A stretch of 64,000 bases of DNA from contig CAVSRW010000014.1 of the NCBI GenBank assembly GCA_963730405.1, positions 62,001 to 126,000 of the forward strand. Reading direction: 5' to 3'. Every line of letters begins with the position of its first letter. Position 1 is the first letter of the stretch. The DNA comes from Gaiellasilicea sp963730405. Lineage in GTDB: Bacteria; Actinomycetota; Thermoleophilia; Gaiellales; Gaiellaceae. Both the position numbers and the translations under genes were made by a program. The notes under the pieces are model-generated. The model was not told the origin of the DNA. It worked only from the letters and a program-made list of their open reading frames with translations, and ran no database searches. Of the stretch, positions 1 to 9,406 are shown piece by piece.

Positions 1-2
1 GC

Positions 3-662
3 TACCCCGCCGCGCTGCTCGATGCCGTCCCGACAGCCGCGCTCGCGTCGTTCGCCGGTGTCGGCTACCACCTCGACCTCGCCGACCTCAGGCCAGGCGA
101 CAGCGTGCTCGACCTCGGCTCGGGGTCCGGCACGGACGCGTTCGCCGCGGCGGTGGCCGTGGGCGCCGGCGGCTGGGTCGTCGGTGTGGACTTCACGGAC
201 GCCCAGCTCGCCGTCGCGACCGGGCTCGCGCGCGAGCACGGCATCCGCAACGTCCGCTTCGTCGAGGCGAGCATCGACCGGCTTCCGTTCGACGACGCCA
301 GCTTCGACGCCGTGATCTCGAACGGGGTGATCAACCTCTCCCCGGTGAAGCACCGCGTGTTCGCCGAGGCAGCACGCGTGCTGCGGCCGGGAGGCCGGCT
401 CGCCGTCGCGGACATCGTCAGCGCGACGCCCCTGAAGGAGACGACGCGCCGTAACACCGAGCTCTGGGCGGCGTGCATCGCCGGCGCGATCCCGGTGACG
501 GCCTACCTGGGCGAGCTCGCTGCCGCCGGTTTCGCGATCACCGCGACGCGCCCGAACGACTACCGCTTCCTCACCGACCGGGCGCTCGACGCCTGCCAAA
601 CCTACGGCGTCGAGAGCGTCAGCATCGCCGCCACACGACAAGGAGACAGCACATGCACCTGA
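3..662 (+). CDS. SAM-dependent methyltransferase, ArsM-like (5' end outside window)
   Basis: This is a class I SAM-dependent methyltransferase, probably of the arsenite methyltransferase (ArsM) type. The frame is open from base 3, so the N-terminus lies upstream of the window. Visible parts are a leader of the form YPAALLDAVP...SFAGVGYH typical of ArsM-like proteins, motif I (VLDLGSGSGTD), the acidic strand (VGVDFTDAQL), and the post-motif SNGVINLSPVKHRVFAEAARVLRPGG. The C-terminus ends with TYGVESVSIAA, which matches the family's ending. The Cys residues needed for arsenic binding cannot be fully judged because the N-terminal part is missing, so other substrates are possible. The stop is 164 bases before the RTX-like gene. 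Confidence 0.8.
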   Translation, partial: YPAALLDAVPTAALASFAGVGYHLDLADLRPGDSVLDLGSGSGTDAFAAAVAVGAGGWVVGVDFTDAQLAVATGLAREHGIRNVRFVEASIDRLPFDDASFDAVISNGVINLSPVKHRVFAEAARVLRPGGRLAVADIVSATPLKETTRRNTELWAACIAGAIPVTAYLGELAAAGFAITATRPNDYRFLTDRALDACQTYGVESVSIAATRQGDSTCT

Positions 663-826
663 ACACCGACGCACATCACCAGTACGCCCTCGACCGGCAG
701 CAGCGGCTGCGGGACGAGGCTGCCGCTCATCGCCGGCTGCCGCGCCGTACGCGATCGCGGCTGGCCCGAAACCTCAATCACACAAACGGACTCGTCCATC
801 TCGTTCGAACACTCAAGGAGCACACG
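653..826 (+). other. Intergenic stretch with a possible small ORF fused in frame to the next gene
   Basis: An ATG at 653 overlaps the methyltransferase stop and opens a frame of 58 codons. It is rich in Arg, His and Gln, and has no stop before it runs into the start of the RTX-like gene at 827. The first 40 residues look like a small basic protein, but I recognise no family. A clear Shine-Dalgarno AGGAG about 6 bases before the ATG at 827 argues that 827 is the true start of the downstream gene. The small ORF is therefore either a short protein that has lost its stop or a chance frame. Confidence 0.3.
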
Positions 827-3808
827 ATGACCCCAAGACGCACGAACCGGCGCCGCGTGGCGCAGAGGCTGCTCGCGGGCGTCGTGCTCGCCGCCGCTGT
901 GTCACTCGCGGCGAGCGGGCCTGCCCGCGCAGCGACGACCGCGTCGTTCAGCGGCGGCGTCCTGACCGTCTTCGGCGACGGCGCCAGCAACACGATCACG
1001 ATCAGCCGCGACGCTGCCGGCAAGATCCTCGTGAACGGCGGCGCCGTCGCCGTGACCGGCGGCACGCCGACGGTCGCCAACACCTCGCTGATCCAGGTCT
1101 TCGGCCAGGCCGGCAACGACACGATCGGCCTGAACGAGGCCAACGGCGCGCTGCCGAGGGCCAATCTCTCCGGTGGCGCCCACAACGACACGCTCACGGG
1201 TGGCTCGGGCTCCGACCAGCTCTTCGGGCAGGGAGGCAACGACACGCTCCTCGGCCGCGGCGGCTTCGACATCCTCACCGGCGGCGAGGAGAACGACATC
1301 CTCACCGGCGGCGACGCCGACGATCAGGTCTTCGGCCAGGGCGGCAACGACCGGATGGTCTGGAACCCCGGCGACGACACCGACCTGAACGAGGGCGGCA
1401 ACGCGACCGACACGGTCGAGGTCAACGGAGGCGGCGGCTGCCGAGGTCTTCACGGCGACGGCCAACGGCGCTCGCGTCCGCTTCGACCGCCTCGACCCGG
1501 CACCGTTCTCGATCGACATCGGAACGTCGGAGAAGCTGGTCGTGAACGCCAACGGCGGCAACGACAGCTTCTCGGCCACGGGAGACCTCGCCGCCCTGAT
1601 CGGAATCACGGTCGACGGCGGTGCAGGCAACGACACGATCCTCGGCAGCAACGGCGTCGACACCCTGCTCGGCGGCGACGAGAACGACTTCGTCGACGGC
1701 CAGCAGGGCAACGACACCGCCTTCCTGGGCGCGCGGCGAGGACGTCTTCCAGTGGGATCCCGGCGACGGCAGCGACACGGTCGAGGGCCAGGACGGCACC
1801 GACACGATGCTCTTCAACGGCTCCGGCGGCGCCGAGATCTTCGAGGCCTCCGCGAACGGCGGCGCGCACGCGCTTCACGCGCAACCTCGGCACGATCGTC
1901 ATGGACCTCGACGGCCTCGAGGCGATCGACCTCAACGCCCTGGGCAACACCGACACGACGATCGTCAACGACCTGTCCGGGACGGACGTCGCCACGATCG
2001 ACATCGACCAGGCGGGGGCGCTCGGGCGGGACGGCCGGCGACGGCCAGGCGGACACCGTCGTCGTGAACGGCACGAACGGTGCCGACCTCATCGACGTCG
2101 TCGGCGCCGGAACCTCCGTGTCGGTCATCGGGCTGACGGCGCGGGTGAACATCACCAACGCCGAGGGCGCGAACGACGCCCTCACCGTCAACGCACTGGG
2201 TGGCAACGACGACGTCACCGCGACGACGTTGCCGGCCGGCGTGATCAAGCTGACGATCGACGGCGGCGCCGGGCGAGGATCAGCTCCTCGGCTCGCAGGG
2301 AGCCGACGTGTTCCTCGGCGGCGGCGACGACGACTTCGTCTTCGGCGACAACGGCAACGACCTCGCCCTGATGGGCGACGGCGACGACGCCTTCCAGTGG
2401 GACCCGGGCGACGACAACGACACGCTCGAGGGCCAGGACGGCTCGGACACGATGCTCTTCTTCGGCGCCAACGTCGCCGAGGAGATCAACGTCGTCGCGA
2501 ACGGCGGACGCGTCCTCTTCCTCCGCAACATCGCCAACGTGACCATGGACCTGAACGACGTCGAGAACGTCAACTTCAGGGCACTGGGCGGTGCGGACAA
2601 CATCGTCGTCGGCGACTTGAGCGGAACGGACATGACGCACGCCGGTCTCGACCTGCGCGGGTCCGACGGCGGCGGCGACGGCGCCGCCGACACGGTGACG
2701 GTCAACGGCACCCAGGGAGCCGACGCTTTCGGCGCGGCGGGCAACGCCGGTGGCGTCAACGTGCTCGGCCTCCAGGCGGGCGTGGGCATCCTCTTCCAGG
2801 AGCAGGCCAACGACCGGCTGACGCTCAACGCGCTCGGCGGCGACGACGCCGTCAACGCGGCCTCGCTCGAAGCCGACGGCATCCAGCTGACGATGAACGG
2901 CGGCCTCGGCAGCCGACGTCCTCGTCGGCAGCGCAGGGCGACGACCTCGTCAACGGCGGCGACGGCGACGACACGGCGTTGCTGGGAGCTGCCGACGACG
3001 TCTTCGTCTGGAACCCGGGCGACGACAACGACACCCTGGAGGGGCAGGACGGCTTCGACACGATGCTGTTCAACGGTGCGAACGTGGCCGAGAACATCGA
3101 CGTGTCGGCCAACGGAGAGCGCGTCCGGTTCTTCCGCGACATCGCCAACGTGGTCATGGACCTGAACGACGTCGAGTCGATCGACTTCAACGCCCTCGGC
3201 GGTGCGGACACGACGGTCGTCAACGACCTCAGCGGCACCGACGTGATCGACGTGAACGCGTCCCTGGCCGCCTTCGGCGGCGGCGGTGACGGGCAGCCGG
3301 ACAACGTGGTCGTCAACGGCTCGGGCGGCGACGACGTGAGCGTCATCGTCGGCGACGCGTCCGGCGTGACCGCGTTCGGTCTGGCCGCGTCAGGTCAACA
3401 TCACCGGCGCGGAGGCGGCCAACGACCGGCTCACGGTCAACCTGCTCGCGGGCGACGACGTCGTCGACGCGTCGGGCGTGCTGGCCGGCGCGATCCAGCT
3501 CACGCTCGACGGTGGCGCCGGGCGGCGACGTCCTCATCGGCGGCGAGGGCAACGACGTCCTGCTGGGTGGTCCCGGCGACGACGTGCTCATCGGCGGTCC
3601 CGGGATCGACACGCTCGACGGCGGTGGCGACGACGACGTCATCATCCAGCTCGTCGGCGACGACACCGTGACCTCGGCGACGGTCGCCGACACGCAGTGG
3701 CTGAAGAAGCACGCTCGCATCGTCGGCGGCAAGACCGTGCTCGACGTCGGCGGCAAGCAGCGCACGCTTCCCCGGGCGGACCTGAGCGGGCTGATCCAGG
3801 ACGTCTAG
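827..3808 (+). pseudogene. RTX/hemolysin-type repeat secreted protein, reading frame broken nine times
   Basis: This is a secreted repeat protein of about 990 residues when the breaks are joined. It starts with a twin-basic signal peptide ending in ARAA, then shows RTX-like GGxGxD repeats such as GGSGSDQLFGQGGNDTL and GGPGDDVLIGGPG. Between them lie three to four copies of a larger module of about 205-215 residues, each carrying (F/M)xWxPGDDxD, DTMLFNG, MDLNDVE and VxDLSGTD. Coding is continuous in all three frames in turn, with changes near 1436, 1734, 1861, 2024, 2271, 2911, 2936, 3390 and 3520. Each is best explained by one extra base, and nine insertions restore the overall length to a multiple of three. 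RTX repeats bind calcium in known families; the role here is unknown. The gene could be truly decayed or the sequence faulty. Confidence 0.75.
1356..3523 (+). repeat. Tandem coding repeats of about 610-645 bp inside the RTX-like gene
   Basis: The motif encoding WxPGDDxD recurs at about 1356, 1747, 2392 and 3004. The last three spacings are about 645 and 612 bases. Each unit encodes the same order of motifs: WxPGDDxD, EGQDGxDTMLF, ANGxRVxF, MDLNDVExxxFxALG, VxDLSGTD, DGxxDxVxVNG, NDxLTVNxLxGDD and LTxDGGxG. The repeats are diverged at DNA level. Such a locus is easy to mis-assemble. Confidence 0.7.
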
Positions 3809-3834
3809 GGGCGCGAGCCCGACCCATCGCACTT

Positions 3835-3872
3835 GCCGGCGCCAGAACCGCAGCTCGGGTTCTGGCGCCGGC
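3835..3872. terminator. Perfect 15-bp hairpin between convergent genes
   Basis: A perfect 15-base inverted repeat (3835-3849 and 3858-3872) with an 8-base loop lies between the convergent RTX-like and LuxR-type genes. It has no T-run on either side, so it is a stem-loop that could block transcription from both directions, not a classic intrinsic terminator. Confidence 0.65.
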
Positions 3873-3899
3873 CGGGTGCGGCGGTCGGCGGCGGCGACG

Positions 3900-6476
3900 T
3901 CAACCGTGCACCTCGAGCCCGAGCTCGGTGGCGCGCCGGGCTGCGTCACGGCGGGTGGTCGCGCCGAGCTTCGTCAGCACCGCGGCGACGTGGTGCTCGG
4001 CCGTCCGCGGCGAGACGACGAGCCGGTCCGCGATCTCCGCGTTCGTCAGGCCCTCGGTGAGCAGCGACAGCACCTCGAGCTGGCGCGCGGTGAGGCCGGC
4101 GGGATTCGCCCGCGTCGTGTCCCGCGGCCCCTGCGGCACCCGTGCTCCGACCTCGCGCAGCCGGAGGGCGACCCGATGCGTGAGCGGCTCGGCCCCGAGT
4201 GCCCTCGCGATCTCGATCGCCTCGAGCAGCGGCTCCTCGTCCTCCAGCAGCGAGAGCATGAGCGCGCGGTCGTAGCTCCAGCCGACCTCGCCGAACGCGT
4301 CCGCAGCGGCCGCCCAGTCACGCCGGAGCATCGCCGCGTGCGGCGCCGTGCGCCGGCGGAGCCAGCTCGACCTCGATGCCCGCAACGGCCGCCCAGGCGG
4401 CGACCCGGATCGCGCCCCAGCCGATCAGGCTGCCCGGTCGCCAGGTCTCGTCCAGCAGCGCGTCGAATCGCTCGAGCGGCAGCTCCGCGCCGGTGGTCAG
4501 TGCCCACTCCGTCTCCAGTTCCACGAGCGGCGCCAGGCGCTGCGGCTCACTCGCACGGACGGCCCGCGCCGCGAGATCGGCCAGCCGCTCCGCCGCGTCG
4601 GGATCACCGCGGCGTACGGCCAGCTCCGTGAGCACCGTCTTGGCGACTAGCTGGGAGACGCCGGTGCCGTGCTCGACCTCTTCGCGTGTGACCCGCTCGG
4701 CCTCCTCCCACTCCCCCGCCCTCAGCCGCAGCCACGCAAGCGTGATCGCGATGTACGAGGCGAGGTTGTACACCTCGTTCTGCTCGGCGTAGGCGAGCGC
4801 CTGTCGCGCGAAACGGACGGCCGGTTCCGGTTGCGCCCACGACATCAGCGCGTAGCCGAGGTTGGCCAGCGCGCGCGCCGCCTCGTGCTTCTCGCCGACC
4901 TCGTCGGCGAAGGCGTGGGCGTCCAGCAGCCCCGCGATCTGGCGATGGTCGACGTCGAGCTGCACGCTCCCGAGGTTGACGAGCACGTGGGCACGGGTGC
5001 GCTCGTCGCCGAGCTTCGTCGCGAGCTCGAGCGCCCGCTCGCCCCAGTCGAGCGCCTGGTCGTTGTACTCGGCGAGGTTCTTCAGCTGGGCGAGGCCGCT
5101 GTAGGCGCGGGCGAGCTCGACGGACTCGCCGAGCGGCCGCAGGATCTGGATCGCCTCGAGGGCCTTCGACCGGGCGGCGTCACCGTCCCCCGCGTGCCAG
5201 TGAAACCGCGATTGGATCTGCGTGCAGCGACCGACCGCCGCCTCCTCGCCGAGCGCGCGCCAGGCGGCGATCGCGCGACCGATCGCGGCGAACGCGTCGT
5301 CGAGCCGGTAGACGGCGTACGCGGCACCGGCCAGCTCCTCGAGCACGGCCGCGCGCTCCGGCGCCGGAAGCCGGTCGAGGAAGATCGACGCACGCCGGTA
5401 GTGGGAGTACGCCTCCCGGTTCGAGTCCATCGCCGCTGCCCGCCGCGCGGCGACGAGCGCGTAGTCCGCGACCACGTGTTCGGCTCCCGCCGCCTCGGCG
5501 TGGTGGACGATGTCCGACGGATCGGCGTCGGCGTCGAGCAGCGCCGCGAGGATCTCGGCGTGGAGACGGCGCCGCGCCGCGATCGGGATGCCGGACCTGA
5601 TCGCGTTGCGCGCGAGCTCGTGCCGAAACCGCACGTAGCGCGCATGGACCTCGAGCAGATGCCGCCGCTCGGGTTCCTCGGCCCTCGGTGCCCAGTCGGG
5701 GACGACTGCGTCGAGGACGGCGGTCGAGACGCGATTGGGGACGACGGAGACGAGCTCGACGAGATGCCGCTCCTCGTCCGAGAGCCGCGAGACCCGTCCG
5801 CGGACGGCATTGGCGACGGACCGGGGCAGCTCGTCGGCCGTGCGCGAGGCGAGCAGCTCGGTCACGTAGAACGGATTGCCGGCGGTGACCGCGTACAGGT
5901 CGTCCCGCCTTCGCCGGAGAGCGAGGCGACGGCGCGCGCCGAGAGCGGCGCCAGTTCGATGAAGTCCGACTCGTTCGTCCGGGCTGCGCTGATCGCCCCG
6001 TGGACCGGGTGCCCGGGAGGCGCCTCGCCCTCGCGGCAGGTCAGCACGAGCACAACGGGGAGGGCGCCGATCCGCCGCGCGAGCAGGGTGATCACGTCGA
6101 GTGTGGCTTCGTCGGCCCAATGGACGTCCTCGAGCACGAGCACGGTCGGCTGCGGAGGCAGGGCCAGCTCGGCCAGGAGGAGCCGGTGAATCTCATGTGG
6201 CGCAGCGTCCGCGGCGAGCGCTTCGTCGAGCGTGGGCGACACCGCGCCGACGAGGTCGTGGATGGCGCCCAAGGGCCGCGGGATCGAGAGGTCGTCGCAC
6301 GTGCCGACGAGAACGCGGGCGTCGGGCTCGAGCGCGCCGACGAAGCTCGTCACGAGCGCGGTCTTGCCGATTCCCGCCTCGCCGACCACGACGACGGCGC
6401 GGCCCTCCCCCCGCGCGGCCGCGTCGCGGGCCTCGGTCAGCGCCGCGAGCGCCCCCTCACGTTCCAGGAGCTCCAC
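3900..6476 (-). pseudogene. LuxR/MalT-type ATPase transcriptional regulator with two frame breaks
   Basis: This is a large ATP-dependent regulator of about 858 residues when joined. The N-terminus holds an AAA/NACHT-like ATPase with Walker A GEAGIGKT at about residues 32-39 and Walker B LVLEDVHWAD. The middle is a long Ala/Leu-rich TPR-like helical region. The C-terminus is a LuxR helix-turn-helix (LTARQLEVLSLLTEGLTNAE...VSPRTAEHHVAAVLTKLG). The frame changes near 5903 (one base lost or two gained) and near 4345 (one gained), and the total length is a multiple of three. The start is GTG at 6476, preceded by a TATCGT box 7 bases upstream and no Shine-Dalgarno. Its target genes cannot be told. 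Confidence 0.8.
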
Positions 6477-6483
6477 GGGTCAA

Positions 6484-6489
6484 CGATAG
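6484..6489 (-). promoter_or_regulatory. Leaderless-type -10 box of the LuxR-type gene
   Basis: On the minus strand this reads TATCGT, 7 bases before the GTG start at 6476. It supports that start and a leaderless transcript. Confidence 0.5.
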
Positions 6490-6535
6490 ACCTCCGGGAG
6501 CGCTGGTTTCTGCCGACGCGGCTTACTCTGCGGGG

Positions 6536-7009
6536 CTACGCCGCGTCCGCTGCTCGCTCGAGCTCGGCGATGTCGATCTTCCGCATCTGGAGCATCGCCG
6601 CCATCGCGCGCTGGGCGCGCTCCGGGTCCGGATCGGCCACGAGCTCGTTCAGCCGCGTCGGGACGACCTGCCAGGAGAGTCCGAAGCGATCCTTGACCCA
6701 GCCGCAGGGGCCCTCCTCGCCACCCTCCGAGAGGGCGTTCCAGTAGTAGTCGACCTCGTCCTGGTCCTTGCAGTCGACCTGGAACGAGATCGCCTCGCTG
6801 AACGTGAAGTCGGGGCCGCCGTTGAGCGCGACGAACGGGTGACCGTCCAGCTCGAACTCCACCGTCATGACGGTGCCCTCGGAGCGGGGTCCGGCAGAGC
6901 CGTAGCGGGTGACCCGGCCGATCTTCGAGTTCGGGAACACCGAGGTGTAGAGCTCCGCCGCCGCCTCGCCGTCGGTGTCGAACCACAGGCATGGAGTGAT
7001 TCTCCGCAT
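6536..7009 (-). CDS. PhnB-like VOC family protein (3-demethylubiquinone-9 3-methyltransferase-like domain)
   Basis: This is a 157-residue protein of the glyoxalase/VOC fold, PhnB-type (Pfam PF06983). Characteristic stretches are TPCLWFDTDGEAAAELY at the start, FVALNGGPDFTFSEAISF in the middle, and the ending in which GWVKDRFGLSWQVVP is followed by a short helix. Despite the family's domain name it is not a methyltransferase, and the substrate is unknown. The ATG at 7009 has an AGGA-containing Shine-Dalgarno stretch upstream. It is transcribed toward the LuxR-type gene, with about 60 bases between them. Confidence 0.8.
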   Translation of the reverse strand: MRRITPCLWFDTDGEAAAELYTSVFPNSKIGRVTRYGSAGPRSEGTVMTVEFELDGHPFVALNGGPDFTFSEAISFQVDCKDQDEVDYYWNALSEGGEEGPCGWVKDRFGLSWQVVPTRLNELVADPDPERAQRAMAAMLQMRKIDIAELERAADAA

Positions 7010-7114
7010 GACGCCATCCTTTCCTCTCGTTGGCTTGTAGACCGGTCGCCGGCCGGGAAATCATCGGTCGCGTCCCTGACGCCGTCGCCGGCGAGCTGCG
7101 CGTGAGGTCGCGGC

Positions 7115-7383
7115 CTAGGCCGGCACGGGTATGAGAGCGCGTTCGAGTCGGTAGACGACGGTCGGCTCGCTCTTTCCCTTGAGTGAGATCTCGCTCCGCG
7201 ATGCATCCGGGTAGGCGGCTGCGACGCCGCCGTAGACGCGCTCGGCCATCACGATCTCACCCGCCCGAATGCGCGCGCTCTCTGCGATCCGCGCTGCAAG
7301 CTTGCCATGCCGTTCAGGGGCAGCGGCAGCAGCGCTCCAGCGCTTCGCGAGACCGGTCCGTCGGACGACACTGGATCGCTCAT
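7115..7383 (-). pseudogene. Remnant of a class III adenylate/guanylate cyclase domain
   Basis: The frame ending at the TAG at 7115-7117 encodes KLAARIAESARIRAGEIV, then AERVYGGVAAAYPDA and SLKGKSEPTVVYRL. This is the usual C-terminal end of class III nucleotide cyclase catalytic domains. There is no intact start in that frame. An ATG at 7383 overlaps the LtrA stop (ATGA) in a different frame and would need a frame change to reach the cyclase segment. The Walker-like metal-binding and catalytic N-terminal parts of the domain are absent. I treat it as a gene fragment left downstream of the LtrA gene. Confidence 0.5.
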
Positions 7384-8540
7384 GTCGCCGGCTCCGGCGC
7401 GTGCCGGACGCGATCGCGCGCGTCGGCGAACCGGATCGCCTCGTATGCGATCAGCGCGGCGCAGAGGGCGGCGACGAGCGCCAGCGTGGCGAGCGCCGCG
7501 ATCTCGACCCCGAGCGGGATCAGGGCCAGGAGCGCCACGCCGACGACGAGCCGCTGGCGGTTGAGCGAGCCGACGTTGCGGAGCCGGAAGAGGATGTGCG
7601 CCAGCAGGTAGATGGCCACACCGCCGCAGAGCGCGACCGCGGGCACGAGCTTCAGCGGCTCCCCGACGTCGCCAACGGTCTTCTTGACGCCGACCGCAAA
7701 GAGGATGATCCCGGCGACCATCGGCAGGTGGAGGTAGCTGTAGGAGTCGCGCGCCATCGCGAGCTGGGCATTGCCGCGGGCCTCGCGCAGCTTCCTCTCC
7801 GCCACGATCGAGACCACATCGAAGTACAGCCACCAGAGGGACGCCGCGACGGCGAGGCCGAGCAGCGCGCCGGCGACCACGCCCGCGTCGAGCGTGTGGC
7901 TCGCGCCGAGGCCGAGGGCGACGATCGATTCCCCGAGCGCGATGATCACGATCAAACCGTGGCGCTCCGCGAAGTGTCCCGCCGACAGGTGCCAGCCCCG
8001 CCCGCCGCCGACGTACGGCCCGAGGAGGTCGAGGCCGAGCGCGATCGCCCAGACCGTCACCTGAGGTCGCCCGTCCAGGCCTGCGGCGACGAAGAGCAGG
8101 CTGACCCCGACGACGGTCCCGACGCCGAGGCGAGCCACTGCGACGAGGAGGTCGCGGTCACCTCGTCCGGCGATCGCGTAGAGCACGAGATGCGCGATCC
8201 GCACGAACGCGTACGCGCACGCGAACAGGAACGCGTCGTCGCCGAAGACGTCGGGCACGGCGAGCGAGGCGATCAGCATCGCGCCCATCGCGCCGAACAT
8301 CGCGAGCCGGACGCCGCCCTCCTCGGGGTTGATCGTGTTCGTCAGCCAGGCGTACGCCGCCCACGCCCACCAGAGCACGCCCAGCACGAGCAACCCCTTC
8401 GCGAGCCCCGCCCAGGTCGGATCCTCGACGACGAAGCCGGTCACCTGCGTGATCGCGAACACGAAGATGAGGTCGAAGAAGAGCTCGAGCGGGGTGACCC
8501 GCTCCTCGGCGCTCTCCTGCCCGCGGGCCTGGACGGTCAC
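7380..8540 (-). CDS. ltrA: Low temperature requirement protein A (LtrA) family membrane protein
   Basis: This is a 386-residue integral membrane protein with about ten hydrophobic segments. The start contains ERVTPLELFFDLIFVFAITQ, the family hallmark (Pfam LtrA). Internal hallmarks are AERHGLIVIIALGESIVALG and LWWLYFD. Its biochemical function is not established; the name comes from Listeria growth at low temperature. I chose GTG at 8540 because a minus-strand TAGGCT box sits 6 bases upstream; a TTG at 8543 is the alternative. The gene faces away from the small membrane protein at 8562, with only 21 bases between the starts. Confidence 0.85.
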   Translation of the reverse strand: MTVQARGQESAEERVTPLELFFDLIFVFAITQVTGFVVEDPTWAGLAKGLLVLGVLWWAWAAYAWLTNTINPEEGGVRLAMFGAMGAMLIASLAVPDVFGDDAFLFACAYAFVRIAHLVLYAIAGRGDRDLLVAVARLGVGTVVGVSLLFVAAGLDGRPQVTVWAIALGLDLLGPYVGGGRGWHLSAGHFAERHGLIVIIALGESIVALGLGASHTLDAGVVAGALLGLAVAASLWWLYFDVVSIVAERKLREARGNAQLAMARDSYSYLHLPMVAGIILFAVGVKKTVGDVGEPLKLVPAVALCGGVAIYLLAHILFRLRNVGSLNRQRLVVGVALLALIPLGVEIAALATLALVAALCAALIAYEAIRFADARDRVRHAPEPAT

Positions 8541-8546
8541 CAACCA

Positions 8547-8556
8547 AGCCTATCCT
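8547..8556. promoter_or_regulatory. Overlapping divergent -10 boxes between two leaderless genes
   Basis: In the 21-base gap between starts, AGCCTATCCT reads TATCCT on the plus strand (5 bases before ATG 8562) and TAGGCT on the minus strand (6 bases before GTG 8540). The two boxes share the central TA. Confidence 0.5.
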
Positions 8557-8561
8557 CCGGC

Positions 8562-8957
8562 ATGGGCGTGATCCGAGCCGCCGCCTGGGCAGCAGCGCTC
8601 AGCAGCATCCCCTCGACCGCGCACGCACTCGCGACGAGCGGCGATCCCCTCGCAGCCGCGCGAGCGGCCGGCTCGATCCTCCTGCCGGACGAACGCCGCG
8701 CCGGTGTGCTCCTCGCTGCGGCCGTCCCTGTCCACCTGGGCATCTCGCTCTTCTGGACTGTCGTACTCGAGCGCACAGGCGTCCGCAGCGCCCGCGCCGG
8801 GGCCCTCGCAGGGCTCGCGATCGCGGGCCTCGATCTCGGTCTGGCCGGTCGCCGTTTCCCGCAAGTTCGAGCCCTGCCGCTGCTGCCGCAGCTCGCGGAT
8901 CACGTGACATTCGGCGCGATCGCGGCTCTGCTCCTCGAGGACGGTTCTCCTGGTTAG
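8562..8957 (+). CDS. Hypothetical small membrane protein
   Basis: A 131-residue protein of unknown family. It is strongly hydrophobic, with about three to four membrane helices, for example around ALSSIPSTAHALATSG, LLAAAVPVHLGISLFWTVVL and GALAGLAIAGLDLGLAG. It resembles small Actinobacteria-specific membrane proteins but I cannot name it. The ATG at 8562 is preceded by TATCCT after 5 bases, with no Shine-Dalgarno sequence, which fits a leaderless transcript. It is divergent from the LtrA gene. Confidence 0.65.
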   Translation: MGVIRAAAWAAALSSIPSTAHALATSGDPLAAARAAGSILLPDERRAGVLLAAAVPVHLGISLFWTVVLERTGVRSARAGALAGLAIAGLDLGLAGRRFPQVRALPLLPQLADHVTFGAIAALLLEDGSPG

Positions 8958-9004
8958 ACCTTGAACCGCTGGGTAGAGGAAGAGCAACCCACAGAGGAGG
9001 GCAC

Positions 9005-9364
9005 ATGGACAGTCAGCGTCCCACCACGACGGATGTGTGGACGTTCCGCGAGCAGAATCTCGCCGCGACGAACCTGATCGGATACTCGGTCGAGGCACGC
9101 GACGGCGGGATCGGCAAGATCGACGAGGCAACCGGCGAAGCGGGCCGGAGCCAGCTGATCGTGGACACGGGGCCGTGGATCTTCGGCAAGAAGGTCCTGC
9201 TGCCCGCAGGGGTCGTCGAGCGTGTCGACCCGGACACCGAGACTGCGTTCGTCTCGCTGACGAAGGACGAGATCAAGAACGCTCCGGAGTTCGATCCGGA
9301 TCTCCATCGCGACGACGAGGAGTACCGGGACCGCCTCGGCGGTTACTACGGCGACACGCTGTAA
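9005..9364 (+). CDS. PRC-barrel domain protein
   Basis: A 119-residue cytoplasmic protein with a PRC-barrel fold. The core reads LIGYSVEARDGGIGKID, then SQLIVDTGPWIFGKKVLLP and VVERVD, and ends with the common actinobacterial tail DPDLHRDDEEYRDRLGGYYG. PRC-barrels bind other proteins or RNA and are often stress-related; the partner here is unknown. It has a strong Shine-Dalgarno (AGAGGAGG) before the ATG at 9005, unlike many neighbours. A hairpin terminator follows the stop. Confidence 0.8.
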   Translation: MDSQRPTTTDVWTFREQNLAATNLIGYSVEARDGGIGKIDEATGEAGRSQLIVDTGPWIFGKKVLLPAGVVERVDPDTETAFVSLTKDEIKNAPEFDPDLHRDDEEYRDRLGGYYGDTL

Positions 9365-9374
9365 CGAACGTCTC

Positions 9375-9402
9375 GCGGGGCGTCGCTGAGGCGGCGCCCC
9401 GC
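9375..9402. terminator. GC-rich hairpin shared by convergent genes
   Basis: A perfect 8-bp stem (GCGGGGCG with CGCCCCGC) and a 12-base loop lie between the PRC-barrel stop and the stop of the minus-strand dioxygenase-like gene. There is no strong T-run. Confidence 0.5.
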
Positions 9403-9406
9403 CTCT

